Positions 11,457 through 24,262 of a stretch of 64,000 nt of DNA are shown here, piece after piece. A model generated the notes under the pieces. That model had not been told where the DNA came from, did not search any database, and worked only from the letters and a program-made list of their open reading frames with translations. The DNA comes from Epiperipatus broadwayi (taxonomy: Eukaryota > Onychophora > Udeonychophora > Euonychophora > Peripatidae): NCBI GenBank assembly GCA_028023455.1, contig JAQFVV010012394.1:24935053-24999052 (forward strand). Reading direction: 5' to 3'. The position numbers and the translations under genes were made by a program. Each line of letters starts with the position of its first letter. Position 1 is the first letter of the stretch.

Positions 11457-12749
11457 ATCTTCTCTATCTTTCTTTTAGTTTTACATTTTTTGCAGAAAAT
11501 CTAATTTTTTTTATTTCTGAAATCATTGTTTAAAAATATAAATAGTTCTGCAGCAATTTGTTTCCAAGCATTTGTGTGAATGCTTGAAATCCATATATAA
11601 TATTGGACTCTCTCTCTATATATATATATATATATAATGTTTTTAACATGTACATACGTCTATGATACAAGTTATTTAAAAATTATATGCATTGAGATAT
11701 TAATAAAAATAATGATCACAAAAATTAAATAAAATAGATATTTAAAAAGCTAATACCAAAGTAATCTTGAAAGGGAGGACAGAGAAAGAAAGAATATGTT
11801 CATATACATACACATACAATTTATTCTTGTCAAAAGGTGACTGCTAATTGATTCTCTCTTCAAGCTATCTTTAGTGCCATCTTTGGATCAAGTACAAGTT
11901 ATGTAGTGACAAAATTTAGCTATTTTCTATGAAAATTTTAAGAAGCTAATATGTTTGAATTGTGAGTTACAATGTGAAATGTGGCAATGAGTTTAGCACT
12001 TAACCCATAATGCACTAAAATTAAATTTTGTTTTAAATTGGGAAAAAGTACCACTGAAACATTTGAAATGATTCAAGCTGTGATGGCGGAGATACAACAG
12101 TATTGCAAATAATCTAGAAAGATATGTGGACTGTCTATGTGTGATAATATATATATAGTATACATAAATGTAAATAAAGATCATCATTTTACTATGCAAA
12201 TACATGCAGATAGTTCATGAATAAATTATTGCATTATTATTAAGGTATTTTAGAAAGTCTGCATATATTCCAATCTTATCAATTATGCAAATGAGGAAAA
12301 TTATGCATAACTAAACTCTTGTATGCTCCAATTATATCAATTATGCAAATGAGGAAAACTAAGCATAAATGAAAAAATCCCACTAAGATTTTATAAAGAA
12401 GATATGGGTGTGTATGAAATGCTAAGGATTGCAATAATGGTGAAATGAAATATAATGAACTATGAGGATTCTTAAAATGAAAATATGATTTGCATATTAC
12501 CATAGCAGCTGACTGCGTAATAGGAATAAAGTTTATAATTGACTTCTATTCCTAATACATATATATATATATATATTGCAGTTATACCTGAATTGATGCA
12601 TGAAAAACTTTTTTCAATTAAGAGGCACTGCATGTATAGAAATTGATAGCCACATGTAGAACCTTATTAAATGTAGAGATTTCTAATGAAATTTTTAATT
12701 GTTTTCTACTCCTTATTCTTTTTCTGTTTAGTTATTGATATTAATATTT
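11457..12749. other. AT-rich DNA with a short tandem duplication
   Basis: No supported gene. Two tandem copies of a roughly 64-base unit containing CAATTATGCAAATGAGGAAAA lie at 12265-12375. (TA)n runs lie at 11619-11636 and 12557-12576. Confidence 0.5.
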
Positions 12750-13365
12750 AAATACATGTATAATATCTATACTAAACTTAATGTAATTATAAGGACTTGA
12801 ACTCGGACTTTCAAACTGCCCATAGCTATCCAGTCCATCTTATATAACTGATACATATGACCATATTCATGTGAGAAGGATTAATGATCTCCAATATACG
12901 ATATTTTGTGCTGAACCAACATTCATCAGTCCAAATTACCATCTAACACACATATATACAATCAGTGCTCAGTTTATATTAAGATAGTAAATATTCAAAC
13001 TTTAATGGGCAAGCTTCAATTTTCTCCACTCTTCAGCCATCCATATCATTAAAAAATCTGAAGATAAAATGCTCAAAGTCCATGTCGATGTCAATATTAT
13101 TGTCATACCCATGTTGACTTTAAGTCAATCTGACCCCTCACACCTTGGACCTTAATATGTTCATTGAATTATATAGAAGAAGAATGGACAGAATTCAGGC
13201 TAAATATGTAATATTTAAATACATGTATATTAATTATACCAAATTTAATGTAATTGTAAGGACTTTAATTCAGGCTTGGTCATATATATCAGTTTTATAA
13301 AATGGATTTGATAGCTGTGGGAAGTTTAAAAGTCTGAATTCAAGTCCTTATAATTATTGATATTA
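12750..13365 (-). mobile_element. Divergent family B element (subfamily B2)
   Basis: A minus-oriented unit starts near 12750, and the same start (AAATACATGTA) recurs at 13217, a period of about 467 bases. The second unit is only partial and turns into an inverted plus-strand piece at about 13310-13365. Blocks such as CAGTGCTCAG...TATATTAAGATAG and GACTTTAAGTCAATCTGA match the family B units at 48924 and 50119. A hammerhead relic with TCATCAG (complement of CTGATGA) lies at 12923-12929 but stem I is disrupted. Same tandem-plus-inverted architecture as the younger copies. Confidence 0.7.
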
Positions 13366-14914
13366 AATAAATTTATTTTGTTACCACAAAGTTGTACTTA
13401 AATTTATTCAAAAATTATCAATGCTGCCTGACTGGTATTGAATTTATATCCTCAGGACATAACAGTATAAAACATACAATTACATTTCATGTCATAACTT
13501 ATGATCTAGACATGCTACCATCTAAAAAAATTTTTGTAATCAATAATTAAACTCAATTGCTACATTCCACATGTTGAATTAGAGATGGCAGTGAAAACAG
13601 CTTTTAACAACCTTTTCAGTGGGATACCTTATGTATTTAAATCTATATATGTAAATGTGTAACTAGATTTACTTTACATACAACTTTTTTCCTTTCAGTA
13701 CTAAATTAATTATTTTATCACCAATTATTGCCTCTAGTATTAAACAAAATTTGAATTCATATACTTCTTGCATGTGCCCACCTATATCATAGAATCATAA
13801 ATCAATTTTCAATCAATCATTTTCTTGCATATTTAGTTTTCAGCACAATATCTAATTTTTTTTAAAAAAAAGGTTAGGAGTATTTTTAATGTAAAGAATG
13901 TCTTCTATCCCCTCTCTTTTATCTCAAAATCTCAATTCTTTAAACCAACTTCTTATTCACTTTTAAAATTTTTCTAAATAATCTTTTTAATAAAACAAAT
14001 GATAGCAATTTAAATTTGCAAATGTCTGTTTATCTGCATAGTGAAGTAGTTTTCTTTATATAACCTAATATTAGGTGCACTTTTGGTGAAGTTCACCATA
14101 ATCGTAACTCTTAAATTAATTACTGTCACTGTTTTGCATTAGATTATAAAAAAAGAAAAAAACCACTTTGCTGTGCAGATAAGCAAACATTTGCAAATTT
14201 GAATTACAAATACAAATGAAGGAAAAAATCAATATTGATAGCAATATAAATGAACAATTTTAAAATATTATTTATGAATAACTTTATCTAGCAATAATTT
14301 CTATTAAAAGTATCTCTAGAACAGCCATCACCAACTTTTAGATATTGCAGACCATTAACATAATTGTTAAAGGTATGAATTTATATTAGTGTTGAGTATG
14401 ATATACATATATATTTATAATTTTAACACAAAATAATAATAAATAATAGTAATTTTTATTAAAAATTGTCATGATATTTGCAGCTTTTGGTTTAAAATTA
14501 TTTTACTAATCCTTGACTCCAATGATGTCACAGCAACATGTAAAGAAGCTTCTACTTCAAGCTGAGAGCGATACTTGTTTTTAATAGTTGTTATAGCTGG
14601 GAATATTTTTTCATTGTGAATGGAGTCAAAATTATTAAGGCTTTTTTGCTCATTATTGTTCTAGTTTACATATAATAAATTCATTTTTTATTTAAAATTT
14701 TTATTAAAGGAGCCCAGCGAATTTAAATAATATCTGAATTCCTTATGAACCATTCAAATTATGCCATAGACCACCAGTGGTTCACAGATCACCATTTGCC
14801 AACTGCTGCAGTAGAATAATATAATGTAATATGTCATAATTTTTTTTATTCTGAAAATTTTTGTTTTATTTATATTTTATTTCATTTTCCAGTATATATA
14901 TATATATATATATA
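13366..14914. other. Unassigned AT-rich DNA
   Basis: No gene or RNA that I can support. Ends in a (TA)n run (14893-14916) into which LINE copy L3 appears to have inserted. Confidence 0.4.
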
Positions 14915-17240
14915 TAGGTACTTACAACTGCAGATCACTTTCAAGTGAAGGAAGATTGCAAGAATTAGAAGAAGAACTCTCTTATATTAAATGGGACATT
15001 ATTGGACTTTGTGAAGTTAGAAGAAAAGATGAAGAGACAATTGATTTAAAAAGTGGACATATACTCTATTATAAAGGCACAAATATTGGAAATACAAGTG
15101 GAGTAGGATTCATTATAAATAAAAAGTGAAAGAACAACATTGTGGAGATTGAGGGTGTATCGGACAGAGTGGCAAGATTAGTTATACAACTTAATAGCAG
15201 ATACCAAATGCAGATAATTCAGGTTTATGCCCCAACAAGTTCTCATAGTGATGAAGTAGTAGAAGATTTTTATATGGATGTACAAAAGGCTTTTCATCAG
15301 AGTAAACAACATTTTAAAATTGTTATGGGAGACTTTAATGCTAGAATTGGTAAACAAATGAAAGATGAAAGTGCTGTAGGTAATTTTGGTTATGGTAATA
15401 GAAATGAGAGAGGACATAGACTTGTGGAGTTTGCAGAAAAAGAAAAACTTTATATTATGAATTCTTTTTTTGAGAAAAATGTTAAAAGGAAATGGACATG
15501 GAAGCATCCAAATGAAGGTACAGCAGAATTGGATTATATTTTGACTAACAGGAAATACATATTTCAAGATTGTAATGTTCATAATAAATTTAACACAGGA
15601 AGTGATCATCGATTAGTAAGGTGTAAGATACGTGTTAATGTGAAACTAGAGAGACAAAAATTATTAAGAAAAACAATATTTACAGTTGATATTCCTAATC
15701 TTCAGAAACATTCTAATGAATTTAAATTAGAACTTACAAATCGGTTTCAAGTATTAGTAGATTTTGAAAATGATTCAGATTTCAATGAAATTAATATGAA
15801 AATAACTGATACACTTTTAAAAACTGCAACAAAGATAGCTGGTAGAAAAAAGCAGCAATGGACCAATAAAATTTCTACTGAGACTAGAGAATTTATGAAG
15901 AAAAGAAGGAATATGAAGATATACAAAAATGATGCATTAAAAAGGATTGAATATCTCGAATTTTGTAAAATGGTGCAGAAAAGAGTTGAAAATGATATAA
16001 GAAAGTATAACTGTGAACTAGCAAGGAAAGCTGTAGAAGAAAATAAAAGTCTTAAGAATATAAAACAACATATTGGTATTGGTAGGAAATTTATATCTGC
16101 AATAAGTAAAAAGATGGAATTGTTACTAAAAAGAGAGATGACATCATGAAATTGGTAGAAGATTTTTATCAAGAATTATATAATAATAAAGAACAAGTAC
16201 CTCCTATATCCATTACATCTTCCGAATTGCCCAGAATTTTAAATGAAGAAGTGAGATACGCAATTAAATGTATGAAGAAAGGAAAGGCTCCTGGTAATGA
16301 TGGAATTATAATTGATATATTAAAAGAAGCAGGTGAAGAAATAGAAATTTTTTTAGCAAAGTTATATACCAAATGTCTAAATGATAAAGATGTACTGGAT
16401 GATTGGAAGAATGCAGTAATAATATTAATATTTTAAAAAGGTGATAAAGAAGATATTAGAAATTACAGACCTATCAGCCTTTTATCCGTTTTATATAAAA
16501 ATTTTACCAAGATAATTACAACTCGTCTACAGAAAAGATTGGATTTCCACCAACCAAGAGAACAAGCTGGATTTAAAAGTGGTTTTAGTACAGTAGATCA
16601 TATCCAGGTGTTGAGAGAAGTTATAGAAAGAACGAATGAATATGAGTTGTCATTATGTTTTGGATTTATAGATTATGAAAAGGCATTTGATTCTATAAAC
16701 ATTTCTTCAGTGATTAAAGCATTGGATCATCAAGGTATAGATCCAGGATATTGTCATATTTTGAAAAAATATTTATAAAAATGCAACAGCAACAATTAGA
16801 TTACATAACATTGAGAAAGGTGTAAGACAAGGTGACTCCATATCTCCAAAACTTTTTACAGCAGTGCTGCAAGAAGTATTTTGTGGATTAAAATGGGAAA
16901 CTAAAGGAGTGCAAGTAAATGGAGATTATTTAAGTCATTTAGATTTCGCAGATGATGTAATTGTTTTTGAAAATAATGCTTCAGAGCTGCAGGAAATGTT
17001 GCAGGAATTATCAGATGAAAGTAGGACTAAAGATAAATGTTAAAAATACTAAAGTAATGTTCAATCGATTTGCTCAAAATATGAAAATAAAGATTGATTA
17101 TGATGAATTAGAAGAAGTTAACAGTTACAAATACCTTGGTCAGATTATTAATATAGATGGAAACATAATGGAAGAAATTAATCATAGAATTAAACTTGGT
17201 TGGAGTGCTTTTGGTAGAAATAACTTGATACTAAAAGGAA
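14915..17240 (+). mobile_element. RTE-like LINE copy L3, 5' part (split by L4)
   Basis: 5'-truncated copy beginning at GGTACTTACAACTGC, just upstream of the endonuclease start. A 335-codon open stretch at 15142-16149 holds the endonuclease motifs [22 protein letters not shown] and GSDHRLV. Reverse transcriptase pieces are open at 16146-16436, 16539-16778 and 16961-17266. Defects include a TGA at about 15127, frameshifts near 16110 and 16435, and a deletion near 16807. The copy stops at ACTAAAAGGAA (17230-17240) and resumes at 20541 after the inserted copy L4. Confidence 0.92.
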
Positions 17241-20200
17241 GGCTGCAGAAAGGAGTTTGCTATTAACTGAAAGGAGACCCTTTGATTCCTCTTGGAGGCC
17301 TTAAAGGAACCGAGCAGGGCAAATTCCTAATGTCCACTCCATACGTTCTTGTCGTTGCAGCTGTTATTACTATATGTTTATTCATATAGTATACGAACAT
17401 GGATGGGCTGCTCACCAACACACATTAGCCAGCGTGGTGAGTTTATTGGCTTTTTACCTCTGAGTTTAAGATCAAGAAACACCATGGTCTTTCTTCTCAG
17501 TGCCTGATAAGGCAGAATGAATGTTTGTGTAAATGATAAAGATTTTTCCCAATTATACAATTATGACAGACAAAAATAAAGCATGGCCCTTAATCCCAGG
17601 AGGCTGTAAAGTCACCAACCAAGGCAGCGGTTGGTGGCCGAAGGCAGAGGGTGCTAAGAATATCCTGGAGGCGGACCCAGGCTGCCATTTGATGACGACT
17701 TTTTATTTAGGTACTTACAACTGCAGATCACTTTCAAGTGAAGGAAGATTGCAAGAATTAGAAGAAGAACTCTCTTATATTAAATGGGATATTATTGGAC
17801 TTTGTGAAGTTAGAAGAAAAGGTGAAGAGACAATTGATTTAAAAAGTGGACATATGCTCTATTATAAAGGCACAAATATTGGAAATACAAGTGGAGTAGG
17901 ATTCATTATAAATAAAAAGTGGAAGAACAATATTGTGGAGATTGATGGTGTATCAGACAGAGTGGCAAGATTAGTTATACAACTTAATAGCAGATATCAA
18001 ATGCAGATAATTCAGGTTTATGCCCCAACAAGTTCTCACAGTGATGAAGTAGTAGAAGATTTTTATATGGATGTACAAAAGGCTTTTGATCAGAGTAAAC
18101 AACATTTTAAAATTGTTATGGGAGATTTTAATGCTAGAATTGGTAAACAAATGAAAGATGAAAGTGTTGTAGATAATTTTGGTTATGGTAATAGAAATGA
18201 GAGAGGACATAGACTTGTGGAGTTTGCAGAGAAGGAAAAACTTTATATTATGAATTCTTTTTTTGAGAAAAATGTTAGAAGGAAATGGACATGGAAGCAT
18301 CCAAATGAAGGTACAGCAGAATTGGATTATATTTTGACTAACAGGAAATACATATTTCAAGATTGTAATGTTCTTAATAAATTTAACACAGGAAGTGATC
18401 ATCGATTAGTAAGGGGTAAGATACATGTTAATGTAAAACTAGAGAGACAAAAATTATTAAGAAAAACTATATTTACAGTTGATATTCCTAATCTTCAGAA
18501 ACATTCTAATGAATTTAAATTAGAACTTACAAATCGGTTTCAAGTATTAGTAGATTTTGAACATGATTCAGATTTGAATGAAATTAATATGAAAATAACT
18601 GATACACTTTTAAAAACTGCAACAAAGATAGCTGGTAGAAAAAAGCAGCAATTGACTAATAAAATTTCTACTGAGACTAGAGAACTTATGAAGAAAAGAA
18701 GGAATATGAAGATATGCGAGAATGATGCATTAAAAAGAATTGAATATCTCGAATTTTGTAAAATAGTGCGGAAAAGAGTTGAAAATGATATAAGAAAGTA
18801 TAACTGTGAACTAGCAAGAAAAGCTGTAGAAGAAAATAAAAGTCTTAAGAATGTAAATCAACATTTTGGTATTGGTAGGAAATTTATATCTGCAATAAGG
18901 AAAAAAGATGGAATTATTACTAAAAAGAGGGATGACATTATGAAATTGGTAGAAGATTTTTATCAAGAATTATATAGTAATAAAGAACAAGTACCTCCTA
19001 TATCTATTACATCTTCCGAATTGCCCAGAATTTTAAATGAAGAAGTGAGAAATGCAATTAAATGTATGAAAAAAGGAAAGGCTCCAGGTAATGATGGAAT
19101 TATAATTGATATATTAAAAGAAGCAGGTGAAGAAACAGAAAAAATATTAGCAAAGTTATATACCAAATGTCTAAATGATAAAGATGTACCGGATGATTGG
19201 AAGAATGCAGTAATAATATTAATATTTAAAAAAGGTGATAAAGAAGATATTAGAAATTACAGACCTATCAGCCTTTTATCAGTTTTATATAAAATTTTTA
19301 CCAAGATAATTACAACTCGTCTACAGAGAACCTTGGATTTTCACCAACCAAGAGAACAAGCTGGATTTAAAAGTGGTTTTAGTACAGTAGATCATATTCA
19401 AGTATTGAGAGAAGTTATAGAAAGGACAAATGAATATGAGTTGTCATTATGTTTTGGATTTGTAGATTATGAAAAGGCATTTGATTCTATAAACATTTCT
19501 TCAGTGATTAAAGCATTGGATCATCAAGGTATAGATCCAGGATATTGTCATATTTTAAAGAATATTTATAAAAATGCAACAGCAACAATTAGATTACATA
19601 ATGATACTGGGAAAGTCAACATTGAGAAAGGTGTAAGACAAGGTGACTCCATATCTCCAAAACTTTTTACAGCAGTGCTGCAAGAAGTATTTTGTGGATT
19701 AAAATGGGAAACTAAAGGAGTGAAAGTAAATGGAGATTATTTAAGTCATTTAGATTTCGCAGATGATGTAGTTGTTTTTGCAAATAATGCTTCCGAGCTG
19801 CAGGAAATGTTGCAGGAGTTATCAGATGAAAGTAGGACTAAAGATAAATGTTAAAAAGACTAAAGTAATGTTTAATCGATTTGCTCCAAATATGAAAATA
19901 AAGATTGATTATGATGAATTAGAAGAAGTTAAGAGTTACAAATACCTTGGTCAGATTATTAATACAGATGGAAACATAATAGAGGAAATTAATCATAGAA
20001 TTAAACTTGGTTGGAGTGCTTTTGGTAGAAATAACTTGATATTAAAAGGAAATATGCCTATGTGTTTGAAAAGAAAGGTTTTTAACAAATGTGTTTTACC
20101 AGTTCTTACTTATGGATCTGAGACTTGGACACTTAATAGAAGATCAATACAGAGACTTCAGACCACTCAAAGAAGTATGGAGAGATGTATGTTGGGAGTA

Positions 20201-20529
20201 ACAAGAAGAGATCGAAAACGCAATGTATGGGTAAGAGAACAAACAGGTGTTACTGACCTCATTGAAAAAATTAAAAGATTGAAGTGGAGTTGGGCTGGAC
20301 ATATTGCTAGAAGAGATGATAATAGATGGACAATTGAAATTTTAAACTGGATTCCAAGAGATTGTAAAAGACCCAGAAGGAGACCACATGTAAGATGGAT
20401 GGATGAAATAAGAAAATGTGTAGGGCTGATGTGGAGAAGAGAAGCTAAAGATCGGAGAAGATGGATTAAACTTGGAGAGACCTTCATCCTGCAGTGGATT
20501 GATAATGGTTGATAATGATGATGATGATG
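17241..20529 (+). mobile_element. Full-length RTE-like LINE (copy L4), 3.29 kb
   Basis: Begins GGCTGCAGAAAGGAGTTTGC, has a roughly 290-base 5' UTR, one endonuclease-reverse transcriptase coding region, almost no 3' UTR and a (GAT)n tail (20512-20529), all typical of the RTE superfamily. Flanked by a perfect 11-bp target duplication. It lies within an older copy of the same family (L3). It is the least degraded copy in the window, with a single frame break in the coding region. Confidence 0.93.
17533..20512 (+). pseudogene. LINE endonuclease-reverse transcriptase, one frameshift
   Basis: About 990 codons in two frames: 17533-19854 and 19772-20512. N-terminal APE-like endonuclease (about residues 55-310) with LGTYNCRSL, the catalytic E in [25 protein letters not shown] and SDHRLV. 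Reverse transcriptase (about 500-790) with [48 protein letters not shown] and the catalytic FADD. The C-terminal part after the break has KYLGQIIN, SETWTLNRR, WAGHIARRDDNRW and KRPRRRPHVRW, the conserved tail of RTE elements. The encoded enzyme nicks target DNA and primes reverse transcription of the element RNA. The break lies about 15 codons after FADD, caused by loss of 8 bases between AGG repeats relative to copy L2. Cysteine-poor, no zinc knuckle seen. Confidence 0.93.
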
Positions 20530-20540
20530 ACTAAAAGGAA

Positions 20541-21003
20541 ATATGCCTATGTGTTTGAAAAGGAAGGTTTTTAACAAATGTGTTTTACCAGTTCTTACCT
20601 ATGGATCTGAGACTTGGACACTTAATAGAAGAGCAATACAGAGACTTCAGACCACTCAAAGAAGTATGGAGAGATGCAGGTTGGGAGTAACAAGAAGAGA
20701 TCGAAAATGCAATGTATGGGTAAGAGAACAAACAGGTGTTACTGACCTCATTGAAAAAATTAAAAGATTGAAGTGGAGTTGGGCTGGACATATTGCTAGA
20801 AGAGATGATAATAGATGGACAATTGAAATTTTAAACTGGATTCCAAGAGATTGTAAAAGACCCAGAAGGAGACCACATGTAAGATGGATGGATGAAATAA
20901 GAAAATGTGTAGGGCTGATGTGGAGAAGAGAAGCTAAAGATCGGAGAAGATGGATTAAACTTGGAGAGACCTTCATTCTGCAGTGGATTGATAATGGTTG
21001 ATG
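20541..21003 (+). mobile_element. RTE-like LINE copy L3, 3' part
   Basis: Starts exactly after the repeated ACTAAAAGGAA and encodes the C-terminal 150 residues of the LINE protein (open 20543-21001) to the stop. The tail runs into a (TA)n tract like the one bordering the 5' end of L3 at 14893, so L3 probably went into a (TA)n repeat. It is nearly identical to the end of L4 (20041-20520), which at first sight looks like a tandem repeat. Confidence 0.9.
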
Positions 21004-22200
21004 ATATATATATATATTATTTTTTTAAACAGTCTTATCTGCCAAACTTAGTGATCCTGTATTCTAAACACAGTAATGCTACAACTTTGGGTCTGCCTAT
21101 TCATTTTTTATTCATTAAAAACTTCTCGGTGTTGGCTTTTGTAAATTGACTATCCATTAGCATTGTTAACATTAAATTCTAATATTAAATGCTTGCCCAC
21201 TGAATACCATATTACTATAATTATAATATGTTAACCATTAGTTCAGGAATATAAATATATATTATAACAGTATGAACTGTGGTGTACTTCAGAATACTGA
21301 GGTACTGCTAATCATCATCCCCAAAAGCATCATATTTACAATGCATAAAATAAGCAAAAAATCAGCATCAGAATTCAATACAATTTAATAAGTGACTGGA
21401 TTTAAAAGTGATATAATATAAAATCATAGCCTTATTTTTATTTACCCAATGCTAAATTTGGGATATAATATTATATACACAATTAATATTTTATCCACAT
21501 GCAGATATGCCAGTGTTAAAATTACAATAATAACATATCAAAAATGTTGGGATCAATGCTGATTCATCATCAATGTCCTGGGGCATCAGTTACCATAGAT
21601 ATATCAACATCAGTAAACTAGTTATAAAATTTATAAATAAAAAATAGGTAATTTCATGACCTTAACAGTTTAAAGTTCTTTAGTACCATGTTGAATTTTT
21701 TAAAAATTGATTTGAGACCAATTTTCACAATAACTTCAGTTTTAAAAATGTTAGAGCAAAACGCTTTACATTGATAGAAAATAGAAAAACTAAGGGGAAA
21801 AATGAGGCTAAGATAAGTAGTGATTACCATTAAAAAAGTCAGGGAAAAAAGAAATTTCAATATCTGAAAAAAATATTACTTTATTGTTTGTTCATAATTT
21901 CTAATTTATCATGAACTAAGTTTAAAATTGCATCTTCATTGATAATTTATTTGTATTCCTCACAAAATTTTTATTCAAACCATATATAATCATTTTTACC
22001 TCACACAGAAAGATAATCCATACCTTCAGAATTTACAAAAAAAAAAAACCATAAGAATTCATCATATTTTCTTGTACCCCAGAAGTTAAAAAACTTTCAA
22101 GCCATCTATAAGAAAAAGATTCTTCCTAATAAAAGATACAGGATAAATCATTTTCAGAAGGTGAATATGCATTTGTAATCATAGCAATTGGCTTCTTGAC
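21004..22200. other. Unassigned AT-rich DNA
   Basis: No supported gene, repeat or RNA apart from the (TA)n tract at its left edge. Confidence 0.4.
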
Positions 22201-22204
22201 TATT

Positions 22205-22620
22205 AAAACTAAAAACTGAAGTCTACTATCTGTCTGTATCAGTGATAAAATGAAACTCCTCTCTTCATTTTATATTTTTTGTGCACACCAGTGATGATAT
22301 CTTGTTACATTTATTGTCCCACAGTGATATAATTGATTTGCATAGAGCTCATTTGCTAGTTGCAGACAGAAAATGTGATACAAGATGTAGCCAAACTACT
22401 GACTCCATAGCATGTACCAAAAGCATAGGCAATAATATGGATTTGATTCTTTGTCTGCATACAATTCCATGTGGTATACATAACCATTGTGGCTATCACC
22501 ACACACAAGCCACTTGTAACTTCTCTTTATTGGTTTTAAGAGTTTATATTGTCACATGGTACTATGCCCAGTAAATTTTGTGATTGCTTCATTAACTGCA
22601 ATCTTTCTATGCATTTGATA
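22205..22620 (-). pseudogene. piggyBac-like transposase fragment
   Basis: Translation of the minus strand gives NEAITKFTGHSTM, a stop, then QYKLLKPIKRSYKWLVCGDS, NGYVYHMELYADK and LANELYANQLYHCGTINVTR. These match the order of conserved blocks in the piggyBac (DDE, PGBD) transposase family: DEAM..F.GR, QY.P.KPIK.G.K, the catalytic D of the CDS.NGY block, the LAE.L block and the CGT block. About 140 residues of a family usually 550-600 residues long are visible. In-frame stops and one or more indels show it is dead. No TTAA-flanked termini were found nearby. Confidence 0.82.
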
Positions 22621-23940
22621 ATCAGCCTTGAAATTTATATTGCACTTCTTTATAATAGTCTAATTTTATAAATGCATTTAAATCATTACTGGTTAAATAA
22701 ACAGACAAGCTAGTATACACTAGTACAAATACAGACATAATCTAATAAATTGTTAAACTTTTTGAGAATCATTATGTCTATAAAATAAGATTGCCTCAAA
22801 CTGGATCAGAGCCCCAAAATTACATTGCACATAATTGCCTAATTTACAAATATCATTTATATACTACAGAGACATGTTAATACTTAGAAAAATCTAAAAT
22901 AATATTAATAATTAAATAATAATAAAAATCTAAAATAATAATGATAAAAATCTAAAATAATAATAATCTAAAATTAATACTTATATAATATCAACATAAC
23001 ATTTATTTTCAAGATGAAGACCATGAAATTGCAAAATATTCGAAGCATGTTGAATCCATTCTGTAATTACAATTTTCCATTAAAAAATTTAAGTCTTATT
23101 TTCTCAGTACAATCTAATAAATTGAGCAGAAAAAAAATGGATTTACTATTAGAAATATTAAAAATTCTAAATTTTGACAGATTTTAACATGCCATACACC
23201 ATATTAAAAAGGCAATTGAACTGCAGAAATTATGGTATTGGCACATGCATAGTCCATTTGATTTTCTCAATTTTAAAATCAGAAATTTTAATTTCAAACA
23301 AATGAGTGGCAGCCATGTTAACTTTTATGAAATAGTTAATGCCATCTATACAGATACTCATGTATATATAATTCAGCTACTGTTATTCCTGAACTTTCTG
23401 AGGATTCACAAAAACCCTATGACTGTGAACAATAGAAAATGTACACAGGTTATGATATTATTAAATAATTTCACTGGCATAACTTAAAAAATCCCTTAAA
23501 TCACAATTCTATGGTGAAATCAGTCACACACACTGATATTCACAGAATAGCTCATTAGAGAATACAGACATAAACAATGAAGTTAACTAAATAAATAAAA
23601 AAAATTAGAAAATGATAGTGTGACAAACCCAAAGTTAATACATAATTGCATAGAATATATATGATTTTCCTGTAGTGTATAATTATTATTCTTATTCTAG
23701 TCTTCTTAATTAATTAATATTTACTTTAGATGAGTTATTCTATAATAATCATAAGAAAATTATTTCACAATAAAAAAAGAAAATAATTTGAATATTCTGC
23801 TTTTTTTGTAAAAAAATTAGGATGTCATATCATTTTAATCATGCAAAAAAAAATTCAACAAAACTATCCAAAAATATTCTCAATTTCAATTCCATATAAA
23901 ACAAAATTGATAACAGTAATTGTGTACACAATACATCTCA
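22621..23940. other. Unassigned AT-rich DNA
   Basis: Short AAT-type simple repeats near 22895-22985. Nothing else supported. Confidence 0.4.
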
Positions 23941-23944
23941 TTTA

Positions 23945-24262
23945 ACATAACTTTTTTAATTTTTCTTTTTTCTTTTGTAGTTGCATATTTAACTGTCTCT
24001 TCTTGTAAATTATTATAAGTCAATTTTTGTCTCTTTTTCCTTTATAGCTTTCTCAATAGTTATTTTCATTCAACAAGCCTTTTCTTCATTTTTTGTAGCT
24101 CCAGGTTTTAGTTTAAAAATTATTTCTATTTCAGTTTAACTTCTTTTTTGTAGATCTATGTTCACAGTTTCATAATTATTTTCATTTTATTTTTTTTCAT
24201 ATAGCTTTTTCCCTTTTTATCGCTCTAGATTTACAGTTTAACAATTATTTTTCATTTCAGGT
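23945..24262 (+). repeat. Diverged tandem repeat of splice-acceptor-like tracts
   Basis: About four imperfect units of 70-80 bases, each a T/C-rich tract ending in TTTGTAG, TTTATAG, TTTTGTAG or ATATAG followed by a block like AACAATTATTTTCATTTCAG. On the plus strand every unit looks like a branch point plus polypyrimidine tract plus AG. No adjacent exon is apparent. Confidence 0.5.

Larger units (their letters stand above)
17230..20540. repeat. 11-bp target-site duplication around LINE L4
   Basis: ACTAAAAGGAA occurs at 17230-17240 and again at 20530-20540, exactly at both edges of copy L4. The host sequence on the two sides is contiguous LINE L3. Confidence 0.92.

Noticed and set aside
17971-18402. 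Minus-strand open frames of 60-145 codons across the LINE copies (also 15178-15609, 15747-16172, 20167-20577)
   Set aside because: They recur at the same place in each LINE copy and mirror the sense coding frame; shadows of the LINE protein.
20532-21003. Tandem 3' duplicate of LINE L4
   Set aside because: The 11-bp repeat at 17230 and 20530 shows it is the far half of the interrupted copy L3.
22281-22574. 97-codon plus-strand open frame
   Set aside because: The opposite strand encodes recognisable piggyBac blocks; the plus frame is its shadow.
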